Positions 1 through 8,657 are shown, counted from the stretch's first letter. The stretch is 64,000 bases of DNA from JAJRRS01 sp965230275 (GCA_965230275.1 CBDDKO010000002.1:2480001-2544000); one strand, 5' to 3'. The notes: generated from the sequence alone by a model not told the origin. Program-made: numbers and translations.

Positions 1-836
1 GTCAGCGCCATCACGATGTTCAGCACATTAAACCCGACGTGCACCAAGATGCTCGGCCAGAGGCTGCCGGTTCGCTCGTACAACCAGCCCAACACCAATC
101 CAAGCACACACAGCCCCGGCAAGGCGTGCCAGGGCACGTTGTTCCCGTGCATCGCGGCGAACAGAATCGAAGCAACGATCACAACCGACCATCGCCTTGC
201 TTCGCCCAGCGTCTCGACCATCACCGACTGCACGATCCCGCGGAAAAAACACTCTTCAAGCACCGGCGCAACCACCGCGGCGGAACAGATCAGCAGGACC
301 GTCCCGAAGATCGAATCCGACTCGAGCAGCATCTTCAAAGTGTCGTGAGCGATCGCCGGCGTTTCCTGGCCGAACAACTCGCCGACGAGCACCGTCAGCT
401 GCATCGTCATCAAGACCAACGGCACCGCCGCGACGAATCCCAATAAACCCCAGCGCACCTCCCGACCAATGTGCCTCGGCAACAGTCCAATCCGCCTCGG
501 CCCGTCGGGCGTGTAGCTCGATCGCCACAGCAGGTACAACACCGGCGTCAGCATCCCCGCCGCCTGAATAAGCAGCATGCGGCAGGCAACCGCGAACGTG
601 TCGACCACCTGCTCGCCGCCCGCCTGCTCCGAGCCGGTCGCCAAATCGGGCAGCAATAACAACACCAGCACCGGCCCGACAATCAACAGCCCCAGCGCGA
701 TCAGGATGTCGAATGGCAGCAGCCCGATCCGCCGGTCCGGCCCGCATGCCAGGGCATCCGGGCGCAGACAGCCGCGCCTGATCAGCACGATCAGCACCAC
801 GGGACCAACAATCAGGGGGATTAAGCCGGGATCCAT
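1..836 (-). CDS. CPBP family intramembrane metalloprotease (C-terminus beyond window)
   Basis: The minus-strand frame stays open from an ATG at 836 to the window edge, so the C-terminus is missing. Hydrophobic segments fill most of the 278 visible residues. The C-terminal half carries the CPBP (Abi/CAAX protease-like) signature in the right order: the glutamate pair in EECFFRG, then HGN followed by a hydrophobic helix, then HVGFN. The family consists of membrane-embedded zinc proteases or scaffolds; the substrate cannot be predicted here. It is transcribed away from the SNF2 gene, sharing a 171-bp intergenic stretch with it. The family call is firm from the motifs; the role is unknown. Confidence 0.85.
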   Translation of the reverse strand, partial: MDPGLIPLIVGPVVLIVLIRRGCLRPDALACGPDRRIGLLPFDILIALGLLIVGPVLVLLLLPDLATGSEQAGGEQVVDTFAVACRMLLIQAAGMLTPVLYLLWRSSYTPDGPRRIGLLPRHIGREVRWGLLGFVAAVPLVLMTMQLTVLVGELFGQETPAIAHDTLKMLLESDSIFGTVLLICSAAVVAPVLEECFFRGIVQSVMVETLGEARRWSVVIVASILFAAMHGNNVPWHALPGLCVLGLVLGWLYERTGSLWPSILVHVGFNVLNIVMAL

Positions 837-956
837 GCGGTTGGTTTAACCCTCTCTACGCAAGGGGTTCAGTGCCATGACCCGGTCCATACGCAGGCCG
901 GGAGACACGAAAACGGGTCGAAACAGGGCCAGGGGGATTGCTCACAGGCCTTTTGG

Positions 957-972
957 TCCCTAAGCTTAGGGA
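957..972. promoter_or_regulatory. Perfect 16-bp palindrome upstream of the SNF2 gene
   Basis: TCCCTAAGCTTAGGGA is perfectly self-complementary. It lies 35 bp before the SNF2 start codon, in the gap between two divergent genes. It could be an operator for a dimeric regulator; no regulator is identified. Confidence 0.35.
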
Positions 973-1007
973 TTCGCACGGTTTTTGGTAGCCCAACGGG
1001 TGGAGAT

Positions 1008-4000
1008 ATGTCAATAACCACGGCGTGGTCGCCGTTTTTTCAATCAAACGTACGGATGCGTGGCCGGGCCTATCAGTTGGGCGGACGGGTCGAACGCGTC
1101 CAGCCCGAGCCCGACGAGTTGATCCGCGCCCTGGTCCGGGGCCGTGAGCAGTACACCGTCACCATCCGGCGCGAAGACCGGGCGGCGATCGCTGAGTGCA
1201 CATGCCCGGCGTTCGGGAAAGGCGCGTACTGCAAGCACATCTGGGCGACGCTGCTGGACCTGCAACACAACGACAACGGCCCGGGCGCATCCGTCGTAGA
1301 CCTGATGAAGCTGCGCGTCCGCGCGCCCAAAGCCCGCAAGCGCGACCTGACCCGGCCCAAGGCCAACCGCGGCGAACCGACATGGGTCGGCCGGCTGAGC
1401 CTGATGCGCCCACCCGGTTTCGACAGCACTTCTTCTGAGCATGTGCTGCCGGACCAGCGCCAGGTCTGCTACGCCGTGTTGCCAACTCTCAGCACCCGAC
1501 AGGGCGGGCTGGTCATCGACTTAAGGCAGCGCACGCCAACCGCGGCCGGCTGGAGCAAGCCCAAAGCGATGCGCATCAGCCCCGCGGGGATCGCATCACT
1601 CTCCGATCCCGTTGACCGTGAGCTGTGTGCGCTGCTGCTTGGTTCCAACACCGTCCACGAACACGAATCCAATGAGCCCTACCGCGGCACGCGCGGCCAC
1701 GCCACCTTCCGGCTCCAGCCCGGCGCTTGGCGCATGCTGCTGCAGCGCATGATCCGGACGGGGCGCTGTTTCGTCGAGACGGAGGACGCTGAAGCAACCG
1801 GCAGGCAAAAACCGCTTGTCTGGGACGGCGACGATGCCTGGGTCTTGTGGATGAAGGGCAAGATCGAAAGTGAAGAGCTGGCCGTCGATGTCGAGCTGCG
1901 ACGAGGCCCCGACCGGATGGACATCCAGGACCCGGTGCTGGTGCTCGGCGGCTGGGACGGGCTGGTGATCTACAACGGCAAAGCCGCGCCGCTGGACGAC
2001 CGCGACGCGTTCCGATGGGCCAGCCAGTTCCGTGAACAGACCAAGCGCGGCCACGAAGCGCCGTCGCCCCTGCGTGTGCCGAGCAAAGACATCCCCGGGT
2101 TCATGGACCGGCTCTACCTGCTGCCGCAGCTGCCGGAGATCGACCTGCCCGAGGGCGTCGCCCGCCAGGAACAGCACGTCAAGCCCGCCTGCTGCCTGGA
2201 CCTGCACCGCACCGGCGCAGGTGCGGGGAAGAACCAGATCCTCGCGCGCGTCTGGTTCGACTATGCCGGGCAGCGCGTCACCCCTTCACAGCCCGGACGG
2301 TTCGTCCCGGTGACGCCGGTGGCCGCGAACGAAGCCGCCGACGCCGAACACGCGGCACACGCTTCGGCGACCCCTGACGAACAGGCAACCGACACGTCAA
2401 GCGAGAGCGACACCACCACCGCCGTCAGTGTGGCGGAAGACCACGCCAGCCAGCCGATCCGTCGAGACCACCCCGCCGAGCGCCGGGCCCTGAGCCAGCT
2501 GACCATGCTCGGTATGCGGCAGGCCAACGGCGACGCCGAAGAGCTGGTCATGCCCGCCAAGCGCATGGTCGAAGTCGTTCACGCACTGCTTGCACAAGGC
2601 TGGACCATCAACGCGGACAAACAAGTCGTCCGCCAGGCCAGCGCCCCGCGCTTGTCGGTCAGCTCCGGGATCGACTGGTTCGAGCTGCACGGCTCGGTCG
2701 GTTACCAACGCGCCGACGGCACGGAGCAGCGCGTCGCCCTGCCCGAGATCCTGAAGATGGCGAAGGCCGGCCAGGAAATGATCACGCTCGACGACGGCAC
2801 GCAGGGCCTGCTCCCCCAGCAGTGGCTCTCCGAGCACGGCCTGCTTACCGGGCTGGGCAAGATCACCGACGACCACCTGCGCTACAAGTCCAGCCAGGTC
2901 GCGCTGCTCGACGCCCTGCTGCGCGAGCAGGAAGAGATCGTCATCGACGACCCGTTCCGCCAGGCGCGCGAGAGGCTCCACCAGTTCGACGGCGTCAAAC
3001 CCCTCAAAGCCAGCCCCCAGTTCCACGGCAAGCTGCGCCCGTATCAGGAAGAAGGCCTCGGCTGGCTGTCGTTCCTGCGCTGGTTCGGCGTCGGCGGCGT
3101 GCTCGCAGACGACATGGGCCTCGGTAAAACGATCCAGGTCCTGGCGATGCTGCACAACCGCAAGCTCACCGCCGACAAAGCCAAGAACAGCGGCAAAGAA
3201 ATCGACGGTGAGCACCACGACGCCCTGCCCCACCGCCCGACGCTGGTCGTCGCGCCGCGTTCGGTCGTGTTCAACTGGCTGGACGAAGCCGAACACTTCG
3301 CCCCCGAGCTGCGCGTCCTGGCCTACAGCGGCGCCGAACGTGAAGCCATGCGCGCCGACTTCGACGACCACGACCTGATCGTCACCAGCTACGGCCTGAT
3401 GCGCCGCGACATCGAACAGCTCCGCACCCACGAGTTCGACTACATCGTCCTCGACGAAGCACAGGCCATCAAAAACCCCGCCAGCCAATCCGCCAAGGCC
3501 GCCCGGCTCCTGTCCGCCCGCCACCGCCTGGCGCTGACCGGCACGCCGATCGAAAACCACCTCGGCGACCTGTGGAGCATCTTCGAGTTCCTCAACCCCG
3601 GCATGCTCGGGTCCAACAAGCGCTTCAACGACATGATCCGCGCCGGCACCCAGGCGAGCAAAGGCATCAACCAGACGCAGGAAGACGCGTCCGACGAACA
3701 GGCCGCCCTTACCAACGACGAAGCCAAGCACGCCGTCCTCGAACAGATCGCCCAGGCACTGCGCCCCTTCGTCATGCGGCGCGCCAAGAGCCAGGTCCTC
3801 AAAGACCTGCCCAAGAAGACCGAGCAGACCATCGTCTGCCAGATGGAGCCCGCCCAGCGCAAGGTCTACGACGACCTGCGGACCTACTACCATGACCAGC
3901 TGCTCAACCAGCTCGACGCCCCGGGCGAAAAAGACAAACGCTCGCCCGGCATCGGCGGCAAGCCCGCGTTCATGGTCCTCGAAGCGCTGCTCCGATTGCG

Positions 4001-4559
4001 CCAGGCCGCCTGCCACCCCGGGCTCATCGACGAGAAACGAGCAAACGAACCCAGCGCCAAGCTCGACTCGCTCCTGGACCGCCTCGCCGACGTCATCGAC
4101 GAAGGCAGTAAGGCCCTGGTCTTCAGCCAGTTCACCTCCATGCTCTCGCTGGTTAAGCCCCGGCTCGATGAACGCGGCATCAAGTACTGCTACCTCGACG
4201 GCCAGACGCGCGACCGCCGCGAGGTCGTCAAGGAGTTCCAGGACAACAAGGACATCCCCCTGTTCCTGATCAGTCTCAAGGCCGGCGGCTTCGGCCTGAA
4301 CCTGACCGCCGCCGAGTACGTCTTCATCCTCGACCCCTGGTGGAACCCGGCCGTCGAAGCCCAGGCCATCGACCGGACCCACCGCATCGGCCAGACCAAG
4401 CCCGTCTTCGCCTACCGCATGGTCTGCCAGGACACCGTCGAGCAGCGCATCGTGGACCTGCAGAACCGCAAGCGCAAACTCGCCGAAGCCATCGTCGGCG
4501 GCGACGACAGCCTCCTACGCAGCCTAAGCCGCGAAGACCTCGAAAACCTGCTGAGCTAA
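1008..4559 (+). CDS. SWIM zinc-finger SNF2-family helicase
   Basis: A 1183-residue Swi2/Snf2 ATPase, a DNA translocase that remodels protein-DNA complexes. An N-terminal SWIM zinc finger is seen (CTC near residue 64-66, then C75 and H77). A long linker follows, then the RecA-like motor: Walker A DDMGLGKT near residue 705, the DEAQ box near 815, a C-terminal helicase lobe starting near KALVFSQFTS, and motif VI with DRTHRIGQ near 1122. The length suits bacterial SWIM-SNF2 proteins. The ATG at 1008 follows a GGTGGAG stretch with very short spacing. The gene stands alone. An acidic, threonine-rich linker around residues 440-490 is poorly conserved in appearance. Cellular target unknown. Confidence 0.95.
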   Translation: MSITTAWSPFFQSNVRMRGRAYQLGGRVERVQPEPDELIRALVRGREQYTVTIRREDRAAIAECTCPAFGKGAYCKHIWATLLDLQHNDNGPGASVVDLMKLRVRAPKARKRDLTRPKANRGEPTWVGRLSLMRPPGFDSTSSEHVLPDQRQVCYAVLPTLSTRQGGLVIDLRQRTPTAAGWSKPKAMRISPAGIASLSDPVDRELCALLLGSNTVHEHESNEPYRGTRGHATFRLQPGAWRMLLQRMIRTGRCFVETEDAEATGRQKPLVWDGDDAWVLWMKGKIESEELAVDVELRRGPDRMDIQDPVLVLGGWDGLVIYNGKAAPLDDRDAFRWASQFREQTKRGHEAPSPLRVPSKDIPGFMDRLYLLPQLPEIDLPEGVARQEQHVKPACCLDLHRTGAGAGKNQILARVWFDYAGQRVTPSQPGRFVPVTPVAANEAADAEHAAHASATPDEQATDTSSESDTTTAVSVAEDHASQPIRRDHPAERRALSQLTMLGMRQANGDAEELVMPAKRMVEVVHALLAQGWTINADKQVVRQASAPRLSVSSGIDWFELHGSVGYQRADGTEQRVALPEILKMAKAGQEMITLDDGTQGLLPQQWLSEHGLLTGLGKITDDHLRYKSSQVALLDALLREQEEIVIDDPFRQARERLHQFDGVKPLKASPQFHGKLRPYQEEGLGWLSFLRWFGVGGVLADDMGLGKTIQVLAMLHNRKLTADKAKNSGKEIDGEHHDALPHRPTLVVAPRSVVFNWLDEAEHFAPELRVLAYSGAEREAMRADFDDHDLIVTSYGLMRRDIEQLRTHEFDYIVLDEAQAIKNPASQSAKAARLLSARHRLALTGTPIENHLGDLWSIFEFLNPGMLGSNKRFNDMIRAGTQASKGINQTQEDASDEQAALTNDEAKHAVLEQIAQALRPFVMRRAKSQVLKDLPKKTEQTIVCQMEPAQRKVYDDLRTYYHDQLLNQLDAPGEKDKRSPGIGGKPAFMVLEALLRLRQAACHPGLIDEKRANEPSAKLDSLLDRLADVIDEGSKALVFSQFTSMLSLVKPRLDERGIKYCYLDGQTRDRREVVKEFQDNKDIPLFLISLKAGGFGLNLTAAEYVFILDPWWNPAVEAQAIDRTHRIGQTKPVFAYRMVCQDTVEQRIVDLQNRKRKLAEAIVGGDDSLLRSLSREDLENLLS

Positions 4560-4580
4560 CGGCCTTTGCTAGTTTTATCC

Positions 4581-4608
4581 CGTCATTCCCGCGCAGGCGG
4601 GGATGACG
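4581..4608. repeat. REP-like palindrome, family A (copy 1)
   Basis: Near-perfect inverted repeat: CGTCATTCCCGC and GCGGGGATGACG around a GCAG centre. It sits just after the SNF2 stop codon and may act as a transcription end or mRNA stabiliser. A second copy is at 34,096-34,120. Confidence 0.7.
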
Positions 4609-4624
4609 AAAAGCAATGCACGCT

Positions 4625-5353
4625 TCACGGCCCATCGTGCGCATCAATATCGACATCCGGGTGCATCATCGCGCGGAAGCTTTGTTCATCCATCATCTCC
4701 ACATGGCCGTCCATGAACAACACAACGCGGACGTTCTGCTGGTCGGATGCGATTGCGGTGTAGGCGATGATCGTGCTTGATGGATGCGCGACAGCATCCA
4801 GTTCGGCGCCCTGATTGATGAACACGTAGCTGCCGTAGCGCACCGCCGTGCCGTCGCCGTCACCACGGTCAACCTGGGTCAGCGGGTCGTGGTGCGGGCT
4901 GATCACCATAGCATTCGCTAAACCGTAGACACCCGTTGTGTCGCGCGGGTGCGCGGGGAGGATGTTGTTGTGATCTTGGGCGTAACTCATATACACGACC
5001 GCAACCTGCCGAAGTTGCGATGCGTCTACGGCATTGCGCGCCGCCTGCCGGGCACTGCCCATCGCCGGCAACAGAATGCCGATCAGCAGCGCGAGGATGG
5101 GTATGATGGGTATCAGGACGATGCTGAGTCCCCCGAGGATCGTCCCGGCCATCGCCATGCCTTTGCCGGCCAGCTCCCGGTTCGGGTCGGCGATACGGAC
5201 AAGCGCGACGATCCCCAGCACCAGCGCCGCAATCCCGAGCGGGAAGATGCACAATCCCGGGATACCCAGGACTATCGCAATAAGCGCCATGCTCGACGTG
5301 GTTGGAGGCTTAGTAGTAGAGGTATCTGCCTGCGGATTGGCTGTGTCCATCAT
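4625..5353 (-). CDS. DUF4190-type membrane protein with prepilin-like tail (paralogue 1)
   Basis: A 242-residue envelope protein of unknown function. Residues about 20-90 form the two-helix DUF4190-like unit (GIAALVLGIVAL, then ADPNRELAGKGMAMAG, then a second helix). Straight after comes LLPAMGSARQAARNAVDASQL, which resembles the start of DUF1559/type II pseudopilin-like planctomycete proteins, and near the C-terminus a VVLFMDGHVEMM segment like their closing DG motif. The ATG at 5353 is preferred because GGGGAG lies 7 nt upstream; a GTG at 5359 is possible. The start is 3 nt from the upstream gene's TGA, so the two genes are probably coupled. Confidence 0.75.
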   Translation of the reverse strand: MMDTANPQADTSTTKPPTTSSMALIAIVLGIPGLCIFPLGIAALVLGIVALVRIADPNRELAGKGMAMAGTILGGLSIVLIPIIPILALLIGILLPAMGSARQAARNAVDASQLRQVAVVYMSYAQDHNNILPAHPRDTTGVYGLANAMVISPHHDPLTQVDRGDGDGTAVRYGSYVFINQGAELDAVAHPSSTIIAYTAIASDQQNVRVVLFMDGHVEMMDEQSFRAMMHPDVDIDAHDGP

Positions 5354-5355
5354 GA

Positions 5356-6234
5356 TCACTCCCCAGAATAGATCATCACCGCGTCGTCGCCACCACCGGT
5401 GTCTTCGAAGATGTTGTCGAACTGGTGGACCGGGCCACGGCCGTACTTGGTTTCCACCTCGTGTGTTCTGTCAAAGTATGCGCTGCCGTCACCCCAGCCA
5501 ACACTGCCCTCCCAGTTGCCTGGGTAGCTGGTGTGCAGGCTCATCACGTCCTGATCCGCATTCGAGATGCCGGTGTTGCGGTCTGAGATCAGCGCGGCAC
5601 GGGTGTTAATCGTGTCGCGCCACTCCGCACGACGATCGTTCACCTCGGACACATCAAGCATCGAGAAGGAATAATTGTCGATCGTGACCGGGCCGCCGGA
5701 CCAGATGATTTTCGTCTCGGCGGGGCTGATGACATACTCGCCGGAGAAGTAGTTGTTGTTCAGCATTTCGGCATAGCGGTGCTCGACGGTGAGGTCGATG
5801 GGGTTGCCGAACTGATCGAGCCCGGGGAAGTAGCCGCCGTTACGCTGGCCGTAGACCACCGTGCCCTGCATGATCCCACGGACCTGCGTGGTGTTCTTCA
5901 TCTTTTGTGCCGAACGTCGAGCCGCGCCCAGTGCGGGCAGCATGATGCCGATCATCAGCAATACCGGCACAAGGGTAACCCCCAGCCCGCCGAGGATCGT
6001 CGCGGTCAGGGCCATGCCCCGGCCGGTCAGACCGCGGTTCGGGTCGGCGATCTGAGAGAGGGCGACGATCCCCAGGATCAGCGCCGCGATCGACAGCGGG
6101 AAGAAGCAGAACCCGAGGATACCCAGGACCAACCCCGTGATCGCCAACCCGGAGGTCTGCTGGGATACCTGTACGTGGGGGTCGGAGGGGTGGGGCGGCA
6201 TGGCGTCGTGGCCGTGTGGGTTCATGTCATTCAT
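5356..6234 (-). CDS. DUF4190-type membrane protein with prepilin-like tail (paralogue 2)
   Basis: A 292-residue paralogue of the next gene, with the same order: a His/Pro-rich N-terminus, the DUF4190-like helices (GIAALILGIVALSQIADPNR type), then IMLPALGAARRSAQKMKNT and a soluble domain ending in a GWGDGSAYF motif typical of DUF1559/H-X9-DG proteins. The open frame extends upstream to 6402, but MNDMNPHG at 6234 is chosen because a GGAG lies 6 nt before it and the upstream part does not look coding. The pair probably forms one transcript. Function unknown; an envelope-anchored, secretion-related role is inference. Confidence 0.75.
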   Translation of the reverse strand: MNDMNPHGHDAMPPHPSDPHVQVSQQTSGLAITGLVLGILGFCFFPLSIAALILGIVALSQIADPNRGLTGRGMALTATILGGLGVTLVPVLLMIGIMLPALGAARRSAQKMKNTTQVRGIMQGTVVYGQRNGGYFPGLDQFGNPIDLTVEHRYAEMLNNNYFSGEYVISPAETKIIWSGGPVTIDNYSFSMLDVSEVNDRRAEWRDTINTRAALISDRNTGISNADQDVMSLHTSYPGNWEGSVGWGDGSAYFDRTHEVETKYGRGPVHQFDNIFEDTGGGDDAVMIYSGE

Positions 6235-6500
6235 GGGTAGCTCCGGATGTTTTGGCCTGTTAAGCGAAGGTGAAAAAGAGACCGACGGGCCGTTACAGCG
6301 TAGCAATAATTCTTGCAAGTTGAAGCGCCGGGGATTATGTTTACGGGGCCTGCCGCAGGCAGGCACGGATACGCAGGACCAGAGGAACGCAGACCACGCC
6401 ACCCGCTTAGCCGTATTTCAGACTCCCGCCGGCGCGGCAGCCGCCCGAGTGCCCGCCGGGGATATCTCGCTTTCGGGCAGACACAGCATTGGGGCCGACC

Positions 6501-6818
6501 GTGATTAACATTTATGTGGGCAACCTCCCCTTCTCGACCACCGACACCGAACTGGAAGACCTGTTCAGCCAGTTCGGCCAGATCAGCCGCGCCGCGGTGA
6601 TCACCGACCGTGAGACCGGCCGCAGCCGCGGCTTTGGTTTCGTCGAGATGGAGAACGACGAAGAAGGCAAGAAAGCCATCGAAGAAATGAACGAAGCCGA
6701 GTTCGGCGGTCGCCAGCTGACCGTCAACGAAGCCCGTCCCCGCGCTCCGCGTCCCAGCGGTGGTGGCGGCTACGGCGGCGGTGGCGGCGGCGGCGGTTAC
6801 TCCAACCGCAACGGCTAA
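6501..6818 (+). CDS. RRM-type RNA-binding protein, glycine-rich tail
   Basis: A 105-residue single RRM protein. RNP2 is NIYVGNLPF at the N-terminus and RNP1 is RGFGFVEM near residue 50; the tail is a GGGGYGGGGGGGGY stretch. It matches the small glycine-rich RNA-binding proteins of cyanobacteria and planctomycetes, which are often cold-related; that role is not shown here. The GTG at 6501 is preferred over the TTG at 6489 because GGGG lies about 6 nt before it and the protein then begins MINIYVGN, the usual family start. Confidence 0.9.
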   Translation: MINIYVGNLPFSTTDTELEDLFSQFGQISRAAVITDRETGRSRGFGFVEMENDEEGKKAIEEMNEAEFGGRQLTVNEARPRAPRPSGGGGYGGGGGGGGYSNRNG

Positions 6819-6848
6819 ACAGCCGACGCACCGAATCTACAACTAACG

Positions 6849-6898
6849 ACGAGCGTGACTCTCCTGGGCACTTTCCCCGGATAGCCGCGCTCGTTTTT
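6849..6898 (+). terminator. Rho-independent terminator after the RRM gene
   Basis: Stem ACGAGCG (6849-6855) pairs with CGCTCGT (6888-6894), followed by T residues. It lies between convergent genes and overlaps the ribBA-like stop codon. The loop is long (32 nt), which lowers confidence. Confidence 0.55.
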
Positions 6899-8081
6899 AT
6901 TTAGGCTCAACAAACTCAGCGATCGACAGGTCGAACCCGCTGAGCGCCGTCGGCGTGAACGGGTGCTTGGTGATCAGGCGCATCTGATGGATGCCTAAGT
7001 CGCGCAGGATCTGGCAGCCGATGCCGTACGCCCCCTTGTTGTCAGGCGGCTGGATACCCGGCGTGGTCTGCCCGCCGGCGATGCTCGGCCGATCGTCGTC
7101 ACCGTTCTGGCTGTCCATCATCGGCGCAGCCGTCTGCAAACGCTTCAACAGCCCCGCCCCCATGCCTTCGTGACGCAGGTAGACCACCGCCCCCTGCCCT
7201 TGATCATGGATCATCTTCATCGCCTGCCGGAGCGTATGGCCCGATGGCTGGCTCGAGTCGTTGAACACGTCACCCAAAATATTCTGGCTGTGCATCCGCA
7301 CCAGCACCGGGGCCTCGATCGGGATCGGCTTGCCCTGGCCGTCGCACTTGCCGACATCGCCGCAGACAAGCGCCACATGCGGGAATGGATCGACCGGGGA
7401 GTAATACGCGATCAGCGTGAACTGCCCCAGGTCGTTCTCGAACGGCACGGTGTCGATCCGCTCGATCAGGTGTTCACGCTCCAGCCGGTAATGCACGACG
7501 TCGGCGACGGAACACATCTTCAGGTCGTGCTTCTTGCACAGCTCCTCGAGCTCGGGCCGACGCGCCATCGTGCCGTCTTCGCACATCACCTCGATGATCG
7601 CGGCGCCCTGCCTAAGCCCCGCCAGTCGGCACAGGTCCACCGAGCCCTCGGTCTGCCCGCTGCGGACCAGCGTCCCGCCGTCCCGCGCCCGAAGCGGCTG
7701 CATGTGCCCGGGCCGATCGAAGTCGGTGGGCATGGCCTGGTCTTCGGCCAGCAGCTTGATCGTGGCCGCGCGGTCCGAGGCGCTTACGCCGGTGGTGATG
7801 CCGAACCGCTGGTGGGCGTCGACGGTCATGGTGTACGCGGTGCTGCGCTTGGACGTGTTGACCCGGCCCATCGGCTCGAGGTGCAGCCGATCACAGATCT
7901 CGCCGCTCAGCGCAACGCACAGCATGCCCCGCCCCTCACGCAGCATGAAGTTGACCACCTCGGGGGTCACGAACTGTGACGCGCACACGAGGTCGCCCTC
8001 GTTCTCACGCTTCTCATCATCGACCAGCACAACCATCTTGCCGGCCCGCAGGTCTTCCAGGATTTCAGGGATCGAGTGCAT
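6897..8081 (-). CDS. ribBA-like: RibBA-like protein with degenerate GTP cyclohydrolase II domain
   Basis: A 394-residue protein aligned along its length with RibBA. The N-terminal DHBP synthase half keeps DDEKRENEGDLV and RPGHMQPLRARDGG, but the usual GHTEA metal-binding motif reads GQTEG, replacing the metal-ligand histidine by glutamine. The C-terminal half keeps the GTP cyclohydrolase II outline (VRMHSQNILGD, YLRHEGMGAGL, LITKHP) but lacks all three zinc cysteines of the canonical GDxFxSxxCDC-type segment: it reads GDVFNDSSQPSG. The DHBP step may persist; GTP cyclohydrolase II activity is doubtful. MHSIPEIL at 8081 is chosen because the upstream extension translates a dispersed repeat. It is not beside other riboflavin genes. 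Confidence 0.85.
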   Translation of the reverse strand: MHSIPEILEDLRAGKMVVLVDDEKRENEGDLVCASQFVTPEVVNFMLREGRGMLCVALSGEICDRLHLEPMGRVNTSKRSTAYTMTVDAHQRFGITTGVSASDRAATIKLLAEDQAMPTDFDRPGHMQPLRARDGGTLVRSGQTEGSVDLCRLAGLRQGAAIIEVMCEDGTMARRPELEELCKKHDLKMCSVADVVHYRLEREHLIERIDTVPFENDLGQFTLIAYYSPVDPFPHVALVCGDVGKCDGQGKPIPIEAPVLVRMHSQNILGDVFNDSSQPSGHTLRQAMKMIHDQGQGAVVYLRHEGMGAGLLKRLQTAAPMMDSQNGDDDRPSIAGGQTTPGIQPPDNKGAYGIGCQILRDLGIHQMRLITKHPFTPTALSGFDLSIAEFVEPK

Positions 8082-8106
8082 ATAAAATCTACGCCAAATC
8101 ATTAAA

Positions 8107-8138
8107 CACAGAGCACACAGAGACACGGAGGCACAGAG
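8107..8138 (+). repeat. Left inverted repeat of the GxxExxY cassette
   Basis: A 32-bp purine-rich unit starting CACAGAGCACACAGAGACAC. It reads inward toward the gene and mirrors 8541-8572. Related degenerate units occur near 22,582 and 23,231. Confidence 0.7.
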
Positions 8139-8140
8139 AT

Positions 8141-8581
8141 TCAGTCAAGTATGACACGCGCGACACCGTCCTTTAATACGTCAACCTCGAAGTTGATCAC
8201 CAATCCTAAACGATGCCCTGTTGCCCTTAGATACGTCAGCACCTGCCTCCTATACTGTTTGGGGTTGGCGGACGCGGCCTTCAACTCAACGACTAATTGA
8301 TCGTCTACCAGCAGGTCGATCCTGCCTTCCCCGATTGTACGCCCTCTGTATTCAAGTGTAACCGGCGTCTCGGATGTGTACCGCACCCCAAGCATGTCCA
8401 ACTCAATCATCAACGCCCGGTGATAGGTCACTTCCTGAAAACCCGAGCCCAACTCACGATGCACCGTAATCGCCGCCCCAATGACTTGTTCGGCAAGCAC
8501 ATTCAACCGCTCAGGCACGGGATCAAAGCCCGATACTTTACTCCGTGCCTCTGTGTCTCCGTGAGCTCTGTGCTTATTCAT
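8141..8581 (-). CDS. GxxExxY family protein (PD-(D/E)XK nuclease-like)
   Basis: A 146-residue protein of the GxxExxY family. The name-giving motif appears as GSGFQEVTYHRAL; further on, RIDLLVDDQLVVELKA supplies the D and ExK of a PD-(D/E)XK nuclease-like core. The ATG at 8581 puts about 16 residues of repeat-derived sequence (HRAHGDTEAR) at the N-terminus; translation might instead begin at GTG or TTG codons shortly before NVLAEQVIG, the usual family start region. The family is widespread, often in multiple copies, and its role is unknown. See the cassette entry for its repeats. Confidence 0.8.
   Translation of the reverse strand: MNKHRAHGDTEARSKVSGFDPVPERLNVLAEQVIGAAITVHRELGSGFQEVTYHRALMIELDMLGVRYTSETPVTLEYRGRTIGEGRIDLLVDDQLVVELKAASANPKQYRRQVLTYLRATGHRLGLVINFEVDVLKDGVARVILD
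8541..8572 (-). repeat. Right inverted repeat of the GxxExxY cassette
   Basis: Reverse complement reads CACAGAGCTCACGGAGACAC onward for 32 bp. It contains GGAG runs that may serve as a ribosome-binding site for a later start codon in the gene. Confidence 0.7.
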
Positions 8582-8597
8582 GAAGCCCCCATCCTAG

Positions 8598-8629
8598 CAA
8601 AAAGCCCGGGGCTGAACGCCGCCGGGCTT
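8598..8629 (-). terminator. Rho-independent terminator after the DUF2752 gene
   Basis: On the minus strand AAGCCCGG (8629-8622) pairs with CCGGGCTT (8609-8602) and runs into TTTTTGC. It lies 29 bp past the stop codon of the DUF2752 gene. Confidence 0.7.
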
Positions 8630-8657
8630 GGGGGTGGATTGGGGTTGTTCTGGGGGG

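Larger units (their letters stand above)
8107..8572. mobile_element. Putative small mobile cassette: GxxExxY gene between 32-bp inverted repeats
   Basis: The repeat at 8107-8138 and the reverse complement of 8541-8572 agree at 28 of 32 positions by eye, and the gene lies almost exactly between them. The left repeat ends 2 bp from the gene's stop codon. The right repeat encodes residues 4-14 of the annotated start. This looks like a MITE-sized element carrying one gene. No target duplication was recognised. Confidence 0.5.

Noticed and set aside
2397..4382. Long open frame (661 codons) on the minus strand inside the SNF2 gene
   Set aside because: High GC keeps the antisense frame open; its translation has no domain, while the plus strand has full helicase motifs.
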